A stretch of 64,000 bases of DNA from the NCBI GenBank assembly GCA_003140215.1, contig PLJL01000004.1, positions 2,018,192-2,082,191 on the forward strand, given 5' to 3'. The position numbers and the translations under genes are program-made. This document shows positions 34,662 to 44,269 of the stretch, piece by piece. The notes beneath the pieces are model-generated. The model searched no databases, was not told the origin of the DNA, and saw nothing but the letters and a program-made list of their open reading frames with translations. This stretch comes from Vulcanimicrobiota bacterium. Its GTDB lineage: Bacteria > Vulcanimicrobiota > Vulcanimicrobiia > Vulcanimicrobiales > Vulcanimicrobiaceae. Positions within the stretch are counted from its first letter, which is position 1, and each line of letters opens with the position of its first letter.

Positions 34662-35647
34662 TGTCCTCCGACCTGCGTTACCGTCACAGACGTCGCGACC
34701 GAGGCGGTGTGGTTGCTGCTGTCGACGATCTTGAGCGTGCAGCTACCGGTTCCGTTCGGGGTTACCGTGAAGGACGTTCCCATCGCCGGCGAGACGCTGA
34801 CGACCGCCGCGCAGTCATTGATCTGCGCGGTGAAGACGCCGGAGTATCCGGTCTCGGAAACCGTCAGCTGTTGCGCGTGCGAGGCACCCGTGCCCAGGAA
34901 GGACAAGCTGCAGGGCGCCACGGTGATGGTGCTTTGCGTGCACGGCGTCGGCGTCGCCGTCGGAGTCGGAGTGGGCGACGCCGTAGGCGTGGGCGACGGC
35001 GTGGGGGAAGGCGACGGTGTCGGTGTCGGTGACGGGGTCGGCAGAACCGCGCCCGCGTAGAGGGCGAAGTACACGGGCTGGTTCGCGGTGAGCACGATCG
35101 AGCTGGTGGCCGGCGCAAAAGTCACCGTCTGGCCTGCGACCGAGCCCGGCCCGGCGAACGTCTGCCACGAACCGTTTTGATAGAACGCGAGATAGAACGA
35201 CTGGCTCGGGCTGACGCTCGCCGGAAGGGTGATGGTGAATCCGGGGATCCCATTGAGCGTGACCGTCGCGGCGGGGACGAACGTGAAATAAAGCAGCGGC
35301 GAGTTGACGGCGAGCGGACGGCGCAGGGTGCTGCTCAGCGCCGTGATCCCCGCCGGCGTCTGTGTCGACGTGGTGACACTTGCCGTCGTGCTTGGCGACG
35401 CACTCGGGAGCTGGACGCTGGCCGTATAGCCGCCGGCGCTGGGCAACGCGGCGGTCGAGGCCGTGGTGCCAAGGGCGATGGTGCCACTGGCGGTGATCGG
35501 ATTGCACGCCGGCGCGACGCCCGTAAATCCCGCTGGGCACGGCGTTGGGCCGCCTCCACCCGGTGCCGCGCCTCCGCCGCCTCCACCGCAAGCCGAAACG
35601 GCAAGCGCTAGGCCGACGAGATACGGGAAGAAGCGCAGCAGCGTCAC
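34658..35647 (-). CDS. Secreted lipoprotein with Pro/Thr/Ser-repeat linker
   Basis: 329 residues. Lipobox AVSACGGGGG (Cys20). An N-terminal beta-domain (~30-200; LYFTFVPAATVTLNGIPGFTITL, FYLAFYQNGSWQTF) is joined by a (P[ST])n linker of about 35 residues to a C-terminal Ig-like domain (~245-325; LSFLGTGASHAQQLTVSETGYSG, GSCTLKIVDSSNHTASV). It heads a two-gene lipoprotein operon (4-base overlap). The linker looks like a cell-wall or surface spacer. No known family is certain. Confidence 0.65.
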   Translation of the reverse strand: MTLLRFFPYLVGLALAVSACGGGGGGAAPGGGGPTPCPAGFTGVAPACNPITASGTIALGTTASTAALPSAGGYTASVQLPSASPSTTASVTTSTQTPAGITALSSTLRRPLAVNSPLLYFTFVPAATVTLNGIPGFTITLPASVSPSQSFYLAFYQNGSWQTFAGPGSVAGQTVTFAPATSSIVLTANQPVYFALYAGAVLPTPSPTPTPSPSPTPSPTPTASPTPTPTATPTPCTQSTITVAPCSLSFLGTGASHAQQLTVSETGYSGVFTAQINDCAAVVSVSPAMGTSFTVTPNGTGSCTLKIVDSSNHTASVATSVTVTQVGGQ

Positions 35648-35807
35648 GAGCGCCCTTCGGTGTACGGCATTTGGGCGTCGCCTTCGCTGCGACCCCGGAT
35701 AGCCTTGTCAACCTTGTGCCGTATGGTTCGTTTCTCATCAAACGGCAACCGAGCCGCGATGCCACCCGCGCGCAGACCTCGTGGGGGCGCCGTCGAACGA
35801 CGCCGCG

Positions 35808-36260
35808 ATGGCCGAGCTGACGACGTATACCGACTACCTTACGATTACCACCGCGTCGCGCTATGAGATTCGCGACATCACCGACCGCGTCGAGCGCGTG
35901 CGCACGGAGTCGGGCCTGTACGATGGCACGATCCTGGTCAGCACGATGCACATCACGTCGAGCGTGTTCGTCAACGACCACGAGCCCGGTTTGTGGAGCG
36001 ACATCCTGGAGTGGGTCGAGAAGCTCGCGCCCGCGGGCTTGGACTACGCGCACCATCAAACCGGCGAGGACAACGGAGACGCGCACCTCAAACGCATGCT
36101 GCTCGGCCATCAGGTGATCGTCCCGGTCACCGGGGGACGCCTCGACCTCGGGCCGTGGGAACGCGTGCACTACGGCGAGTTCGACGGGATGCGCCCCAAG
36201 CGCGTGCTCTTCAAAGCGTTCGGAGTGCGGGCCCCTTCGACAAGCTCACGCGAAGCGTGA
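35808..36260 (+). CDS. YjbQ/UPF0047 protein (thiamine-phosphate synthase-like)
   Basis: 150 residues from ATG 35808 (GTG 35781 is in frame). The family core is intact: STMHITSSVFVNDHEPGLWSDILEWVEKLAP, DYAHHQTGEDNGDAHLKRMLLG with conserved His/Asp/Glu, and VPVTGGRLDLGPWERVHYGEFDGMRPKRVLFKAFG (landmark blocks). Some members can replace ThiE in vivo, but the real role is unsettled. The last residues (APSTSSREA) are encoded by a dispersed repeat, so the natural C-terminus was probably altered by its insertion. Confidence 0.85.
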   Translation: MAELTTYTDYLTITTASRYEIRDITDRVERVRTESGLYDGTILVSTMHITSSVFVNDHEPGLWSDILEWVEKLAPAGLDYAHHQTGEDNGDAHLKRMLLGHQVIVPVTGGRLDLGPWERVHYGEFDGMRPKRVLFKAFGVRAPSTSSREA

Positions 36261-36279
36261 CAATCAGGTCAGGGTGACA
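36231..36279 (+). repeat. Dispersed intergenic repeat, copy 2, overlapping the yjbQ 3' end
   Basis: Starts GCCCCTTCGACAAGCTCACG and ends GGTCAGGGTGACA. It matches the copy at 28413-28460, including the CACGC/GCGTG hairpin. It supplies the yjbQ stop codon and its last nine or so codons, and continues into the gap before the dioxygenase gene. It resembles widespread CTTCGACAAGCTCA-type intergenic repeats. Confidence 0.65.
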
Positions 36280-36285
36280 TCACCA

Positions 36286-37065
36286 TTACCCGACGCGCAC
36301 GCTCAGCATCGAGATCGAACCGCCGTCGCCGCCCTCGACGGGGTAGCTGGTGCGTTCGCCCTGCTGCTGCGCGCCGAGAACGTAGAGCAGCGGCAGGTAG
36401 TGCTCGGGCGTGGGCACCGACAAGAGCGCGTCGTCCCCGAGGGCTTCGTAGTCGACCAGCGGAGCGTGCTCGCCGGCATCCATGAGCGCGCGCGCCTGTT
36501 GCTCGAAGCGCGTCGCCCAGTCGAACTGCTGCGCGGGATGGCGTCCCCAGGCGTAGGCGTGCAGGTTGTGCACGATGTTGCCGCTCCCGGCGATGAGGAT
36601 GCCTTCGTCGCGCAAGGGCGCGAGCCGTTGGCCCAGCGCGTAGTGGAACGCCGGCGGCTGCGTCTCGTCGATCGACAGCTGCACCACCGGGACGTCCGCG
36701 GCCGGGTACACGTGGGTGAGCACCGACCAGGTGCCGTGATCGAGGCCCCATCCGGTGTCGCCGGCGACGGCGAGCGGTGCCAGCAGCTCCTGCACGCGCT
36801 CGGCCAGCGCCGCATCGCCGGGCGCGGGATACTCGACCTCGTAGAGCTCGCGCGGGAAACCGCCGAAGTCGTGGATCGTGCGCGGATGCGCCGCCGCGGT
36901 GACGAGCGTTGCGGGGACGTACCAATGCGCGGAGATGGCGAGCACTGCGCGCGGTCGCGGCAGCTCCGTGCCCAGCGCGGACCAGCGCTCCGTGTACGCG
37001 TTGCGCTCCAGAGCATTCATCGGGTTGCCGTGCCCGAAGAAGACGGCGGGGAGACGGTGCGACAC
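36286..37065 (-). CDS. DODA-type extradiol ring-cleavage dioxygenase (YgiD/LigB family)
   Basis: 259 residues. The GTG 37065 start (SHRLPAVFFGHGNPMNALERN) is fixed by GGAGGT 6 bases upstream. Family residues include the metal-ligand HGNPM, AISAHWYVP, DFGGFPRELYEVEYPAPG, GLDHGTWSVLTHVYP and GSGNIVHNL. YgiD enzymes are zinc-dependent DOPA-type extradiol dioxygenases of uncertain physiological substrate. It starts 2 bases after the stop of the luciferase-like oxidoreductase gene, so the pair is cotranscribed. Confidence 0.88.
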   Translation of the reverse strand: MSHRLPAVFFGHGNPMNALERNAYTERWSALGTELPRPRAVLAISAHWYVPATLVTAAAHPRTIHDFGGFPRELYEVEYPAPGDAALAERVQELLAPLAVAGDTGWGLDHGTWSVLTHVYPAADVPVVQLSIDETQPPAFHYALGQRLAPLRDEGILIAGSGNIVHNLHAYAWGRHPAQQFDWATRFEQQARALMDAGEHAPLVDYEALGDDALLSVPTPEHYLPLLYVLGAQQQGERTSYPVEGGDGGSISMLSVRVG

Positions 37066-37067
37066 GG

Positions 37068-38078
37068 TCAGACCTCCGAAAGCACCGGCGCAAGAGCGAA
37101 TGCGGTCGCGAGCAGCTCGTAGGAGTGCGCGCGCGACGCATAGTCGGGCGTGATGGTGAGCAGCATCGCCTCGTCGGCCTCGTGCGCGCCGGCAAGCGTT
37201 TCGACTCGTTCGCGTACACCGCGTCCCGTGCCTAAAGCGAGCCGGCGCCGGTTGTAGGCGATCTCCTCGCGCTCGTGTTCGTCGTACCGGTACTCCTGCG
37301 CATCGCGCAACGACGGCACCGGCAGATCGATGCCGCGCCGGATGCGCAGCCGCCACAGGTCGATCGTCGCTGCGAACCGCTCCGCTTCTTCGACCGTCTC
37401 GGCGGCGAGCGCGGCGACGCACAGGATGACGCGTGGTTCGCCGGCCCGAGCCGAAGGCTGGAAGTGCCGCCGGTAGGTTCGCGTGACCTCGGTCGCGTCG
37501 CCGCTGATGAAATGCGCGAAGGCGAACGGCAGCCCGAGCTGGGCGGCGAGCGACGCGCTGTAGTCCGAAGAACCCAGCAGCCAGACCTCCGGCGAGGAGT
37601 CGCCGCTGGGCATCGCGATGAGCTTGGCGAACGGATGCTGCTCGGGAAGCGCGCCGTCGAGGAAGCCGAGCAGGTCGAGCACCTGGCGCGGAAAGTCGCG
37701 GATCTCCGCCGATTCGAGCGCCATCGAAACGCGCTGTGAGCCGCCCGGCGCGCGGCCGATCCCCAGGTCGATGCGTCCGGGCGCGAGCGCTTCGAGCATC
37801 CGGAACTGTTCGGCCACCTTGAGCGCCGCGTAGTGCGGCAGCAGCACGCCGCCGGTACCCACGCGCATCGACGTCGTCTCGGCGGCGATGCGCGCGAGCA
37901 GGATCTCCGGAGCCGGATCGGCGAGCCCGCGCATCGCGTGGTGCTCGGCGAGCCAGTAGCGAGCATACCCGAGCCGCTCGGCTTCGCGCGCCAGCGCGAT
38001 CGTCGCGAGCACGGCCTCACGCGGCGACGTCCCGGCGAGGACGGGCGACTGATCGAGGATGCCGACGGGGAGAGCCAT
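37068..38078 (-). CDS. Luciferase-like (LLM class) flavin-dependent oxidoreductase
   Basis: 336 residues of the bacterial-luciferase TIM-barrel family, close to the MsnO8/YhbW type: SPVLAGTSPREAVLATIALAREAERLGYARYWLAEHH at the N-terminus (two blocks), TSMRVGTGGVLLPHYAALKVAEQFRML, RIDLGIGRAPGGSQRV and VWLLGSSDYSASLAAQLGLPFAFAHFIS. It uses reduced FMN or F420, which the sequence does not tell apart. Cotranscribed with the dioxygenase gene. Substrate unknown. Confidence 0.87.
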   Translation of the reverse strand: MALPVGILDQSPVLAGTSPREAVLATIALAREAERLGYARYWLAEHHAMRGLADPAPEILLARIAAETTSMRVGTGGVLLPHYAALKVAEQFRMLEALAPGRIDLGIGRAPGGSQRVSMALESAEIRDFPRQVLDLLGFLDGALPEQHPFAKLIAMPSGDSSPEVWLLGSSDYSASLAAQLGLPFAFAHFISGDATEVTRTYRRHFQPSARAGEPRVILCVAALAAETVEEAERFAATIDLWRLRIRRGIDLPVPSLRDAQEYRYDEHEREEIAYNRRRLALGTGRGVRERVETLAGAHEADEAMLLTITPDYASRAHSYELLATAFALAPVLSEV

Positions 38079-38171
38079 ACCTGCATATCAGAAGGCCCCG
38101 CCGTCTCGGTCGGATGCACCGACGGGTTCGACGGACACCAGGGCGCCGGCGCGTGAGGTGCGGCCGAGCCG

Positions 38172-39797
<1,626 letters not shown>

Positions 39798-39800
<3 letters not shown>

Positions 39801-39813
39801 GAGCGTGCTCCTC
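39798..39813 (-). promoter_or_regulatory. Ribosome site and apparent AUU start of pckA
   Basis: On the minus strand GAGGAG (39813-39808) lies 7 bases before ATT (39800-39798), with no ATG, GTG or TTG between it and GTG 39725. The codons between encode sequence that belongs to PckA proteins, so AUU is the likely start. Confidence 0.5.
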
Positions 39814-39909
39814 GGTGACCGGCCGGGGGAAAAGGAATGAAAATTCGTTGCGGCTGAGCGGTCGCCTCGTCAGACCGCCCGCGGCGGGCGAACGGTCCGA
39901 AGGACCATA

Positions 39910-41172
39910 GTGCAAGAACTCTTCACGGTCTTGCCGCCGGCCGAGGCATTTGCGACTCTTGCGCGCGCTTGTTCCCCGATGCCGGGGGTGGAAACCGTTC
40001 CCTTGGATGCGGCGCTGGGCCGGGTTCTGGCTTCCGATGTGCGGGCGGCGGAGACGCTGCCGGGCTTCCCGCGCGCCACGATGGACGGCTACGCGTTGCG
40101 CGCGGCCGACTCGGCGGGCGCCTCCGAGCAATCTCCGGCCTACCTGCGCGTGACCGGCGACGTGCACACCGGCGTCGTTCCCGAGGTCCGCGTCGGGGCG
40201 GGCGAGGCGGTGCGGATCCATACCGGTGCGATGCTGCCCCAAGGGGCCGACGCGGTGATCATGGTCGAGCAGACGAACCTGCACGCCGCGACCGCCGCGC
40301 GCCCAGCGGAGGTCGAGGTGCTCGCGGCCGCCGCCGGCGGCGAAAACGTGCTCGCGATCGGGGAAGATGTGCGCACCGGCGCGATCGCGGTCCCGGCCGG
40401 CCGGCGCTTGCGCCCCGCCGACGCCGGCGGACTGGCCGCATTGGGGATCGTGCGGGTTCCGGTGCGCGTGCGCCCGCGGATCGCGATCCTCTCGACCGGC
40501 GACGAGGTCGTGGCGACCGGTGCGCAGCCCGCGCCGGCGCAGGTCCGCGACGTCAACGCGACCACCGTGGCGGCCGTGGTAACGCAGGCCGGAGGGATCC
40601 CCGTAGCGTGCGGCATCGCACCCGACGACAGCGTCCAGCTCGAGCGCGCCCTGCGCGCGGCGCTCGCCGGGGCCGACGCGGTCGTCCTCTCGGCCGGGTC
40701 GTCGGTCTCGGTGCGCGACCTCACGGCCGGCGTGGTGGCGCAGCTGGGCGCGCCCGGCGTGCTGGTGCACGGGATCGCGATCAAGCCGGGAAAGCCGACG
40801 GTGCTGGCGGTCTGCGACGGCAAACCCGTCGTCGGCCTCCCGGGAAACCCCGCCAGCGCGCTGGTCGTGGCCTGGCGCATCGTGCGCCCGCTGGTGCGCC
40901 TGCTCGGCGGCGAGCGGGTCGACGCGGACGGGTTGGACGACGAGCGCGAGCGCAGCGCGATCCTCGACGTTCCGCTGCCGTCGCGGCCGGGCCGTGAGGA
41001 CTACGTGCCCTGCGCGTTGGCGCGCGACGCCGACGGCGCACTGCACGCGACGCCGCTGTTCGGCGCGTCCAACCTCATCTTCACGCTGGTCCGTGCGGAC
41101 GGCCTCATCGCCGTACCGCTCGACCGCAGCGGGCTCGACGCGGGCGAGCGTGTCCGGGTGATCGTGCCGTGA
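39910..41172 (+). CDS. moeA: Molybdopterin molybdotransferase MoeA
   Basis: 420 residues with the full MoeA layout: domains III/I (PRATMDGYALRAADS, HTGAMLPQGADAVIMVEQTN, RTGAIAVPAGRRLRPADAG), the MPT-binding domain III (ILSTGDEVV...DVNATTVAAVVTQAGG, AGSSVSVRDLTAGV, HGIAIKPGKPTVLA, GLPGNPASALV) and a C-terminal domain IV. MoeA inserts molybdenum into adenylated molybdopterin. GTG 39910 has AAGGA upstream. It is followed 10 bases later by a second, longer MoeA, so the two may serve different molybdoenzymes. Confidence 0.92.
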   Translation: MQELFTVLPPAEAFATLARACSPMPGVETVPLDAALGRVLASDVRAAETLPGFPRATMDGYALRAADSAGASEQSPAYLRVTGDVHTGVVPEVRVGAGEAVRIHTGAMLPQGADAVIMVEQTNLHAATAARPAEVEVLAAAAGGENVLAIGEDVRTGAIAVPAGRRLRPADAGGLAALGIVRVPVRVRPRIAILSTGDEVVATGAQPAPAQVRDVNATTVAAVVTQAGGIPVACGIAPDDSVQLERALRAALAGADAVVLSAGSSVSVRDLTAGVVAQLGAPGVLVHGIAIKPGKPTVLAVCDGKPVVGLPGNPASALVVAWRIVRPLVRLLGGERVDADGLDDERERSAILDVPLPSRPGREDYVPCALARDADGALHATPLFGASNLIFTLVRADGLIAVPLDRSGLDAGERVRVIVP

Positions 41173-41182
41173 AGAGGGTGCG

Positions 41183-43126
41183 ATGAGGCAGATGTTCTTG
41201 CACGACGTCCCCCTCGAAGCGGCGCGGGCGCGCTTCGATGCGGCGCTCGAAGCGGCCGGCGTGACGATCGGTGCGACGCAGACGCTCGAGCTCGACGACG
41301 CGCTCGACCGGGTGACGGCGCGGCCGGTGATCGCCCGGGTGTCCTCGCCGCACTACCATGCGTGCGCCATGGACGGCATCGCCGTAGCCTCGGCCCGAAC
41401 GGTTGCGGCGCGCGAGACCGCACCGCTCGAGCTTGACGCCGGCGAAGCAATCGTCGTCGACACGGGCGATCCGCTCCCCGACGGCTGCGACGCGGTGATT
41501 CCGATTGAAGAGGTCGAGCCGCGAGCGAACGGACGCGTCGCGATTCGCGCCGCGGTCGCGCCGTTCGAGCATGTTCGCGCGATCGGCGAAGACATCGTCG
41601 CCAGTGAGGTGGTCGTCCCGGCGCTGCGGCGCCTGGTGAGCGCCGATCTGGCGGCGTGCGCTGCCGCCGGCGTGCTGCGCGTCGAGGTCGTTGCGCGGCC
41701 GCGTGTTGCCGTCATCACCACCGGCGACGAGCTCGTCGACGTCGGCACCGAAGCGCCGGCGCCGGGTGCGATCTTGGACTCGAACGGGGTTTTGTTGCGC
41801 GCCTGCGCGCGCACGTACGGCGCCGAGGTCGTCTTCGCACGCCGCGTCCGCGACGACGAGGCGGAGCTGCTCGCGGCGGTGGAGCACGCGATCGCCGCCG
41901 CCGATGTGGTCGTCGTCAACGCGGGTTCGTCGGCCGGTCGCGACGACTACACGGCGCGCACGTTTGCCCGCTTCGGCGAGGTCGTCGTTCACGGTGTCGC
42001 GATCCGCCCCGGCCACCCGCTCGTTCTCGCGGTCGCGAGCGGCTCGGGGCGGGCTGTTCCGCTGCTGGGAATCCCGGGCTATCCGGTCAGCGCGGCGATC
42101 TGCGCCGAGTTGTTCTTGCGACCGCTCCTCGAGCGGCTGGGCCGGCGCGACGGGCCCGACGCGCGCGACATCGAGGTCGAGCTGACTCGCAAGCTGTTCT
42201 CGCCGTTGGGCGAGGACGACTACGTGCGCGCCGTTGCCGCGCGCGTCGACGGACGTCTCGTCGCGACGCCGCTGCGCCGCGGGGCCGGTGCGATTACCTC
42301 GCTCTCGCGCGCCAACGTGATCCTCACCATCCCGCGCTTCAGCGAGGGTGCGCACCCCGGGACGCGCCTGCTCGCGCGCGCACTGCGGCCGCTCGCGCAG
42401 ATCGAGCGCACGTTGCTGGCGGTCGGGAGCCACGACGTCGCACTGGATTTGCTTGCGGGAAGGCTGGCGAGCGGCGGCACCGAGCTGGTGTCAGCGCACG
42501 TCGGGAGCATCGCGGGGCTCGTAGCGCTACGCGAACGCTCGGCCCACCTGGCCGGTACCCATGTGCTCGAGCCGCGCACCGGTACGTACAACGAGGATGC
42601 CGTGCGGCGGTACGGACCCAACGAGCCGGTCGCACTGATCCGGCTCGCGGATCGCGAACAAGGCATCCTGGTGGCGCCCGGAAATCCGTTGGCGATCGCG
42701 TCACTGGCGGACGTCGTGCGGACGCGCGCGCGCTACGTCAACCGCCAGAAAGACGCTGGGACGCGGATTCTGCTCGACGCGCTGCTCGCATCCGCAGGCA
42801 TTGCGGCGGAATCCGTCACCGGCTACGAACGGATCGAGTTCTCGCATCTCGCCGTCGCGCAGCTCGTCGCCGCCGGCAACGCCGATGCCGGTCTGGCGAT
42901 CGGCGCGGCGGCGCGGGCGTTCGGTCTAGACTTCATCCCGGTCGCGTGGGAACCGTACGAGCTGGCGCTCCCGGCGCGAACGCTCGACGAGCCGCGCATC
43001 GCCGCGCTGGTCGCAATCCTGCGTGGCGCCGCGTTCCGGAGCGAGGTCGAGGCGTTGGGCGGCTACCGCTGCGCCCGCGCCGGAGAGATCCGAGTCGTCG
43101 AGCCGCTCGCCCTGGAGGTTCCGTGA
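41183..43126 (+). CDS. MoeA fused to a periplasmic-binding-protein-like domain
   Basis: 647 residues. Residues 1-~405 are MoeA: SSPHYHACAMDGIAVAS, DTGDPLPDGCDAVIPIEE, VITTGDELVDVG, NAGSSAGRDDYTART, HGVAIRPGHPLVLAVA and GIPGYPVSAAICAELF. Residues ~415-640 are a PBP-like domain (LLAVGSHDVALDLLAGRL, AHVGSIAGLVALRERSAHLAGTHVL, LADREQGILVAPGNPLAI and GNADAGLAIGAAARAFGLDF), as in the fused molybdopterin-biosynthesis proteins of some archaea and clostridia. The PBP part may sense molybdate or a cofactor intermediate. It overlaps the peptidase gene by 4 bases (GTGA). Confidence 0.88.
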   Translation: MRQMFLHDVPLEAARARFDAALEAAGVTIGATQTLELDDALDRVTARPVIARVSSPHYHACAMDGIAVASARTVAARETAPLELDAGEAIVVDTGDPLPDGCDAVIPIEEVEPRANGRVAIRAAVAPFEHVRAIGEDIVASEVVVPALRRLVSADLAACAAAGVLRVEVVARPRVAVITTGDELVDVGTEAPAPGAILDSNGVLLRACARTYGAEVVFARRVRDDEAELLAAVEHAIAAADVVVVNAGSSAGRDDYTARTFARFGEVVVHGVAIRPGHPLVLAVASGSGRAVPLLGIPGYPVSAAICAELFLRPLLERLGRRDGPDARDIEVELTRKLFSPLGEDDYVRAVAARVDGRLVATPLRRGAGAITSLSRANVILTIPRFSEGAHPGTRLLARALRPLAQIERTLLAVGSHDVALDLLAGRLASGGTELVSAHVGSIAGLVALRERSAHLAGTHVLEPRTGTYNEDAVRRYGPNEPVALIRLADREQGILVAPGNPLAIASLADVVRTRARYVNRQKDAGTRILLDALLASAGIAAESVTGYERIEFSHLAVAQLVAAGNADAGLAIGAAARAFGLDFIPVAWEPYELALPARTLDEPRIAALVAILRGAAFRSEVEALGGYRCARAGEIRVVEPLALEVP

Positions 43127-44259
43127 AGCTACGCCGACCGTTCGCGCTCGCGCTGGTGCTGGCGTGCAGCGCTGTCCCCGCCGCCGCCCGCACGCCCGTG
43201 CCGATCGGCAGCTTCGCCGCCGGGCCGCTGGACGGGATCACCGACGTCGCCGGGATCCGCGTCGCGCACGTCACCAAGGTCGAAGGTACCAGCGTACGCA
43301 CCGGTGCGACCGCGATCGTGCCGAACGACGACATCTGGAACCAGCGCGTCGCCGCCGCGACCTTCGACCTCAACGGCAACGGCGAGCTCAGCGGCGCGCA
43401 CTGGGTCGATCAGTCGGGCTTTCTCGAGGTGCCGATCGTCCTCACCGACACGCTCGACGTGGGGCGCGCTGCCGACGGGGTCGTGTCGTGGCTGATCTCC
43501 AAGCACCCGCAGATCGGCGTGCGCGAAGACGTTCCGCTGCCGGTCGTTGCCGAATGCGACGATCAAGGCATCAACGACATCGCGGGCCGTCACGTGCACC
43601 CCGAAGACATCGTCGCGATGCTCGACGCTGCCAAGCCGGGCGACTTCCCACGCGGCAACGTCGGCGCCGGAACCGGGATGCGCGCCTTCGGCTTCGCGGC
43701 CGGGATCGGGTCGGCGTCGCGCCTGCTGCCCAAGAACCTCGGCGGCTACACCGTGGGCGTGCTGGTCAACGCGAATACCGGCTCCCGCGGCGAGCTGCGC
43801 ATCGACGGCGTCCCGGTCGGCCGCGCGTTCGCGCACGAGCTGCTGCCGGTGTATCCGCGCTCGGCGGGATATACCGCACCGACCCGCGGTCGCGCGGCCG
43901 ACGGGAGCATCATTATCGTCGTAGCGACCGACGCGCCGCTCGATCATAACCGTTTGCACGACATCGCGAAGCGGGCCGGGATGGGTCTGGCCCGCGCCGG
44001 CGCAACCTCGCACGTCTCGAGCGGCGACCTGTTCATCGCGTTCTCGACGACGCACCGCTACCCGCGCGCCGGCGGGATCAGCGGCCCGGGCGTCGAGTCG
44101 GACGATGACCGCGTCGACGCGCTCTTCGCGGCCACCGTGGACGCCACCGAGGCGGCGATCGACGACGCCCTCTTCAGCGCGCATACGGTGAGCGGCCGCA
44201 ACGGCGTGACCTACTACAACCTCCCCTACGACCGCGTGCGCCCGCTGCTGGCGCGCTGA
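43123..44259 (+). CDS. P1-family (DmpA-like, S58) aminopeptidase, secreted
   Basis: 378 residues with a signal peptide (FALALVLACSAVPAAA). The fold is DmpA/BapA-like: PLDGITDVAGIRVAHVT, QSGFLEVPIVLTDTLDVG, NVGAGTGMRAFGFAAGIGSASR, GVLVNANTGSRGELRIDGVPVG and DGSIIIVVATDAPLDHNRL. The Gly-Ser in DGSII is the autocleavage site, after which Ser becomes the N-terminal nucleophile. Such enzymes release N-terminal D- or beta-amino acids. GTG 43123 overlaps the MoeA-fusion stop. Coupling to molybdenum-cofactor genes is unexplained. Confidence 0.85.
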   Translation: MKLRRPFALALVLACSAVPAAARTPVPIGSFAAGPLDGITDVAGIRVAHVTKVEGTSVRTGATAIVPNDDIWNQRVAAATFDLNGNGELSGAHWVDQSGFLEVPIVLTDTLDVGRAADGVVSWLISKHPQIGVREDVPLPVVAECDDQGINDIAGRHVHPEDIVAMLDAAKPGDFPRGNVGAGTGMRAFGFAAGIGSASRLLPKNLGGYTVGVLVNANTGSRGELRIDGVPVGRAFAHELLPVYPRSAGYTAPTRGRAADGSIIIVVATDAPLDHNRLHDIAKRAGMGLARAGATSHVSSGDLFIAFSTTHRYPRAGGISGPGVESDDDRVDALFAATVDATEAAIDDALFSAHTVSGRNGVTYYNLPYDRVRPLLAR

Positions 44260-44269
44260 ACGGCGCGGA

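Noticed and set aside
34960-35045. GC-rich short tandem DNA repeat
   Set aside because: It encodes the (Pro-Thr/Ser)n linker of a lipoprotein, so the repetition is explained by the protein.
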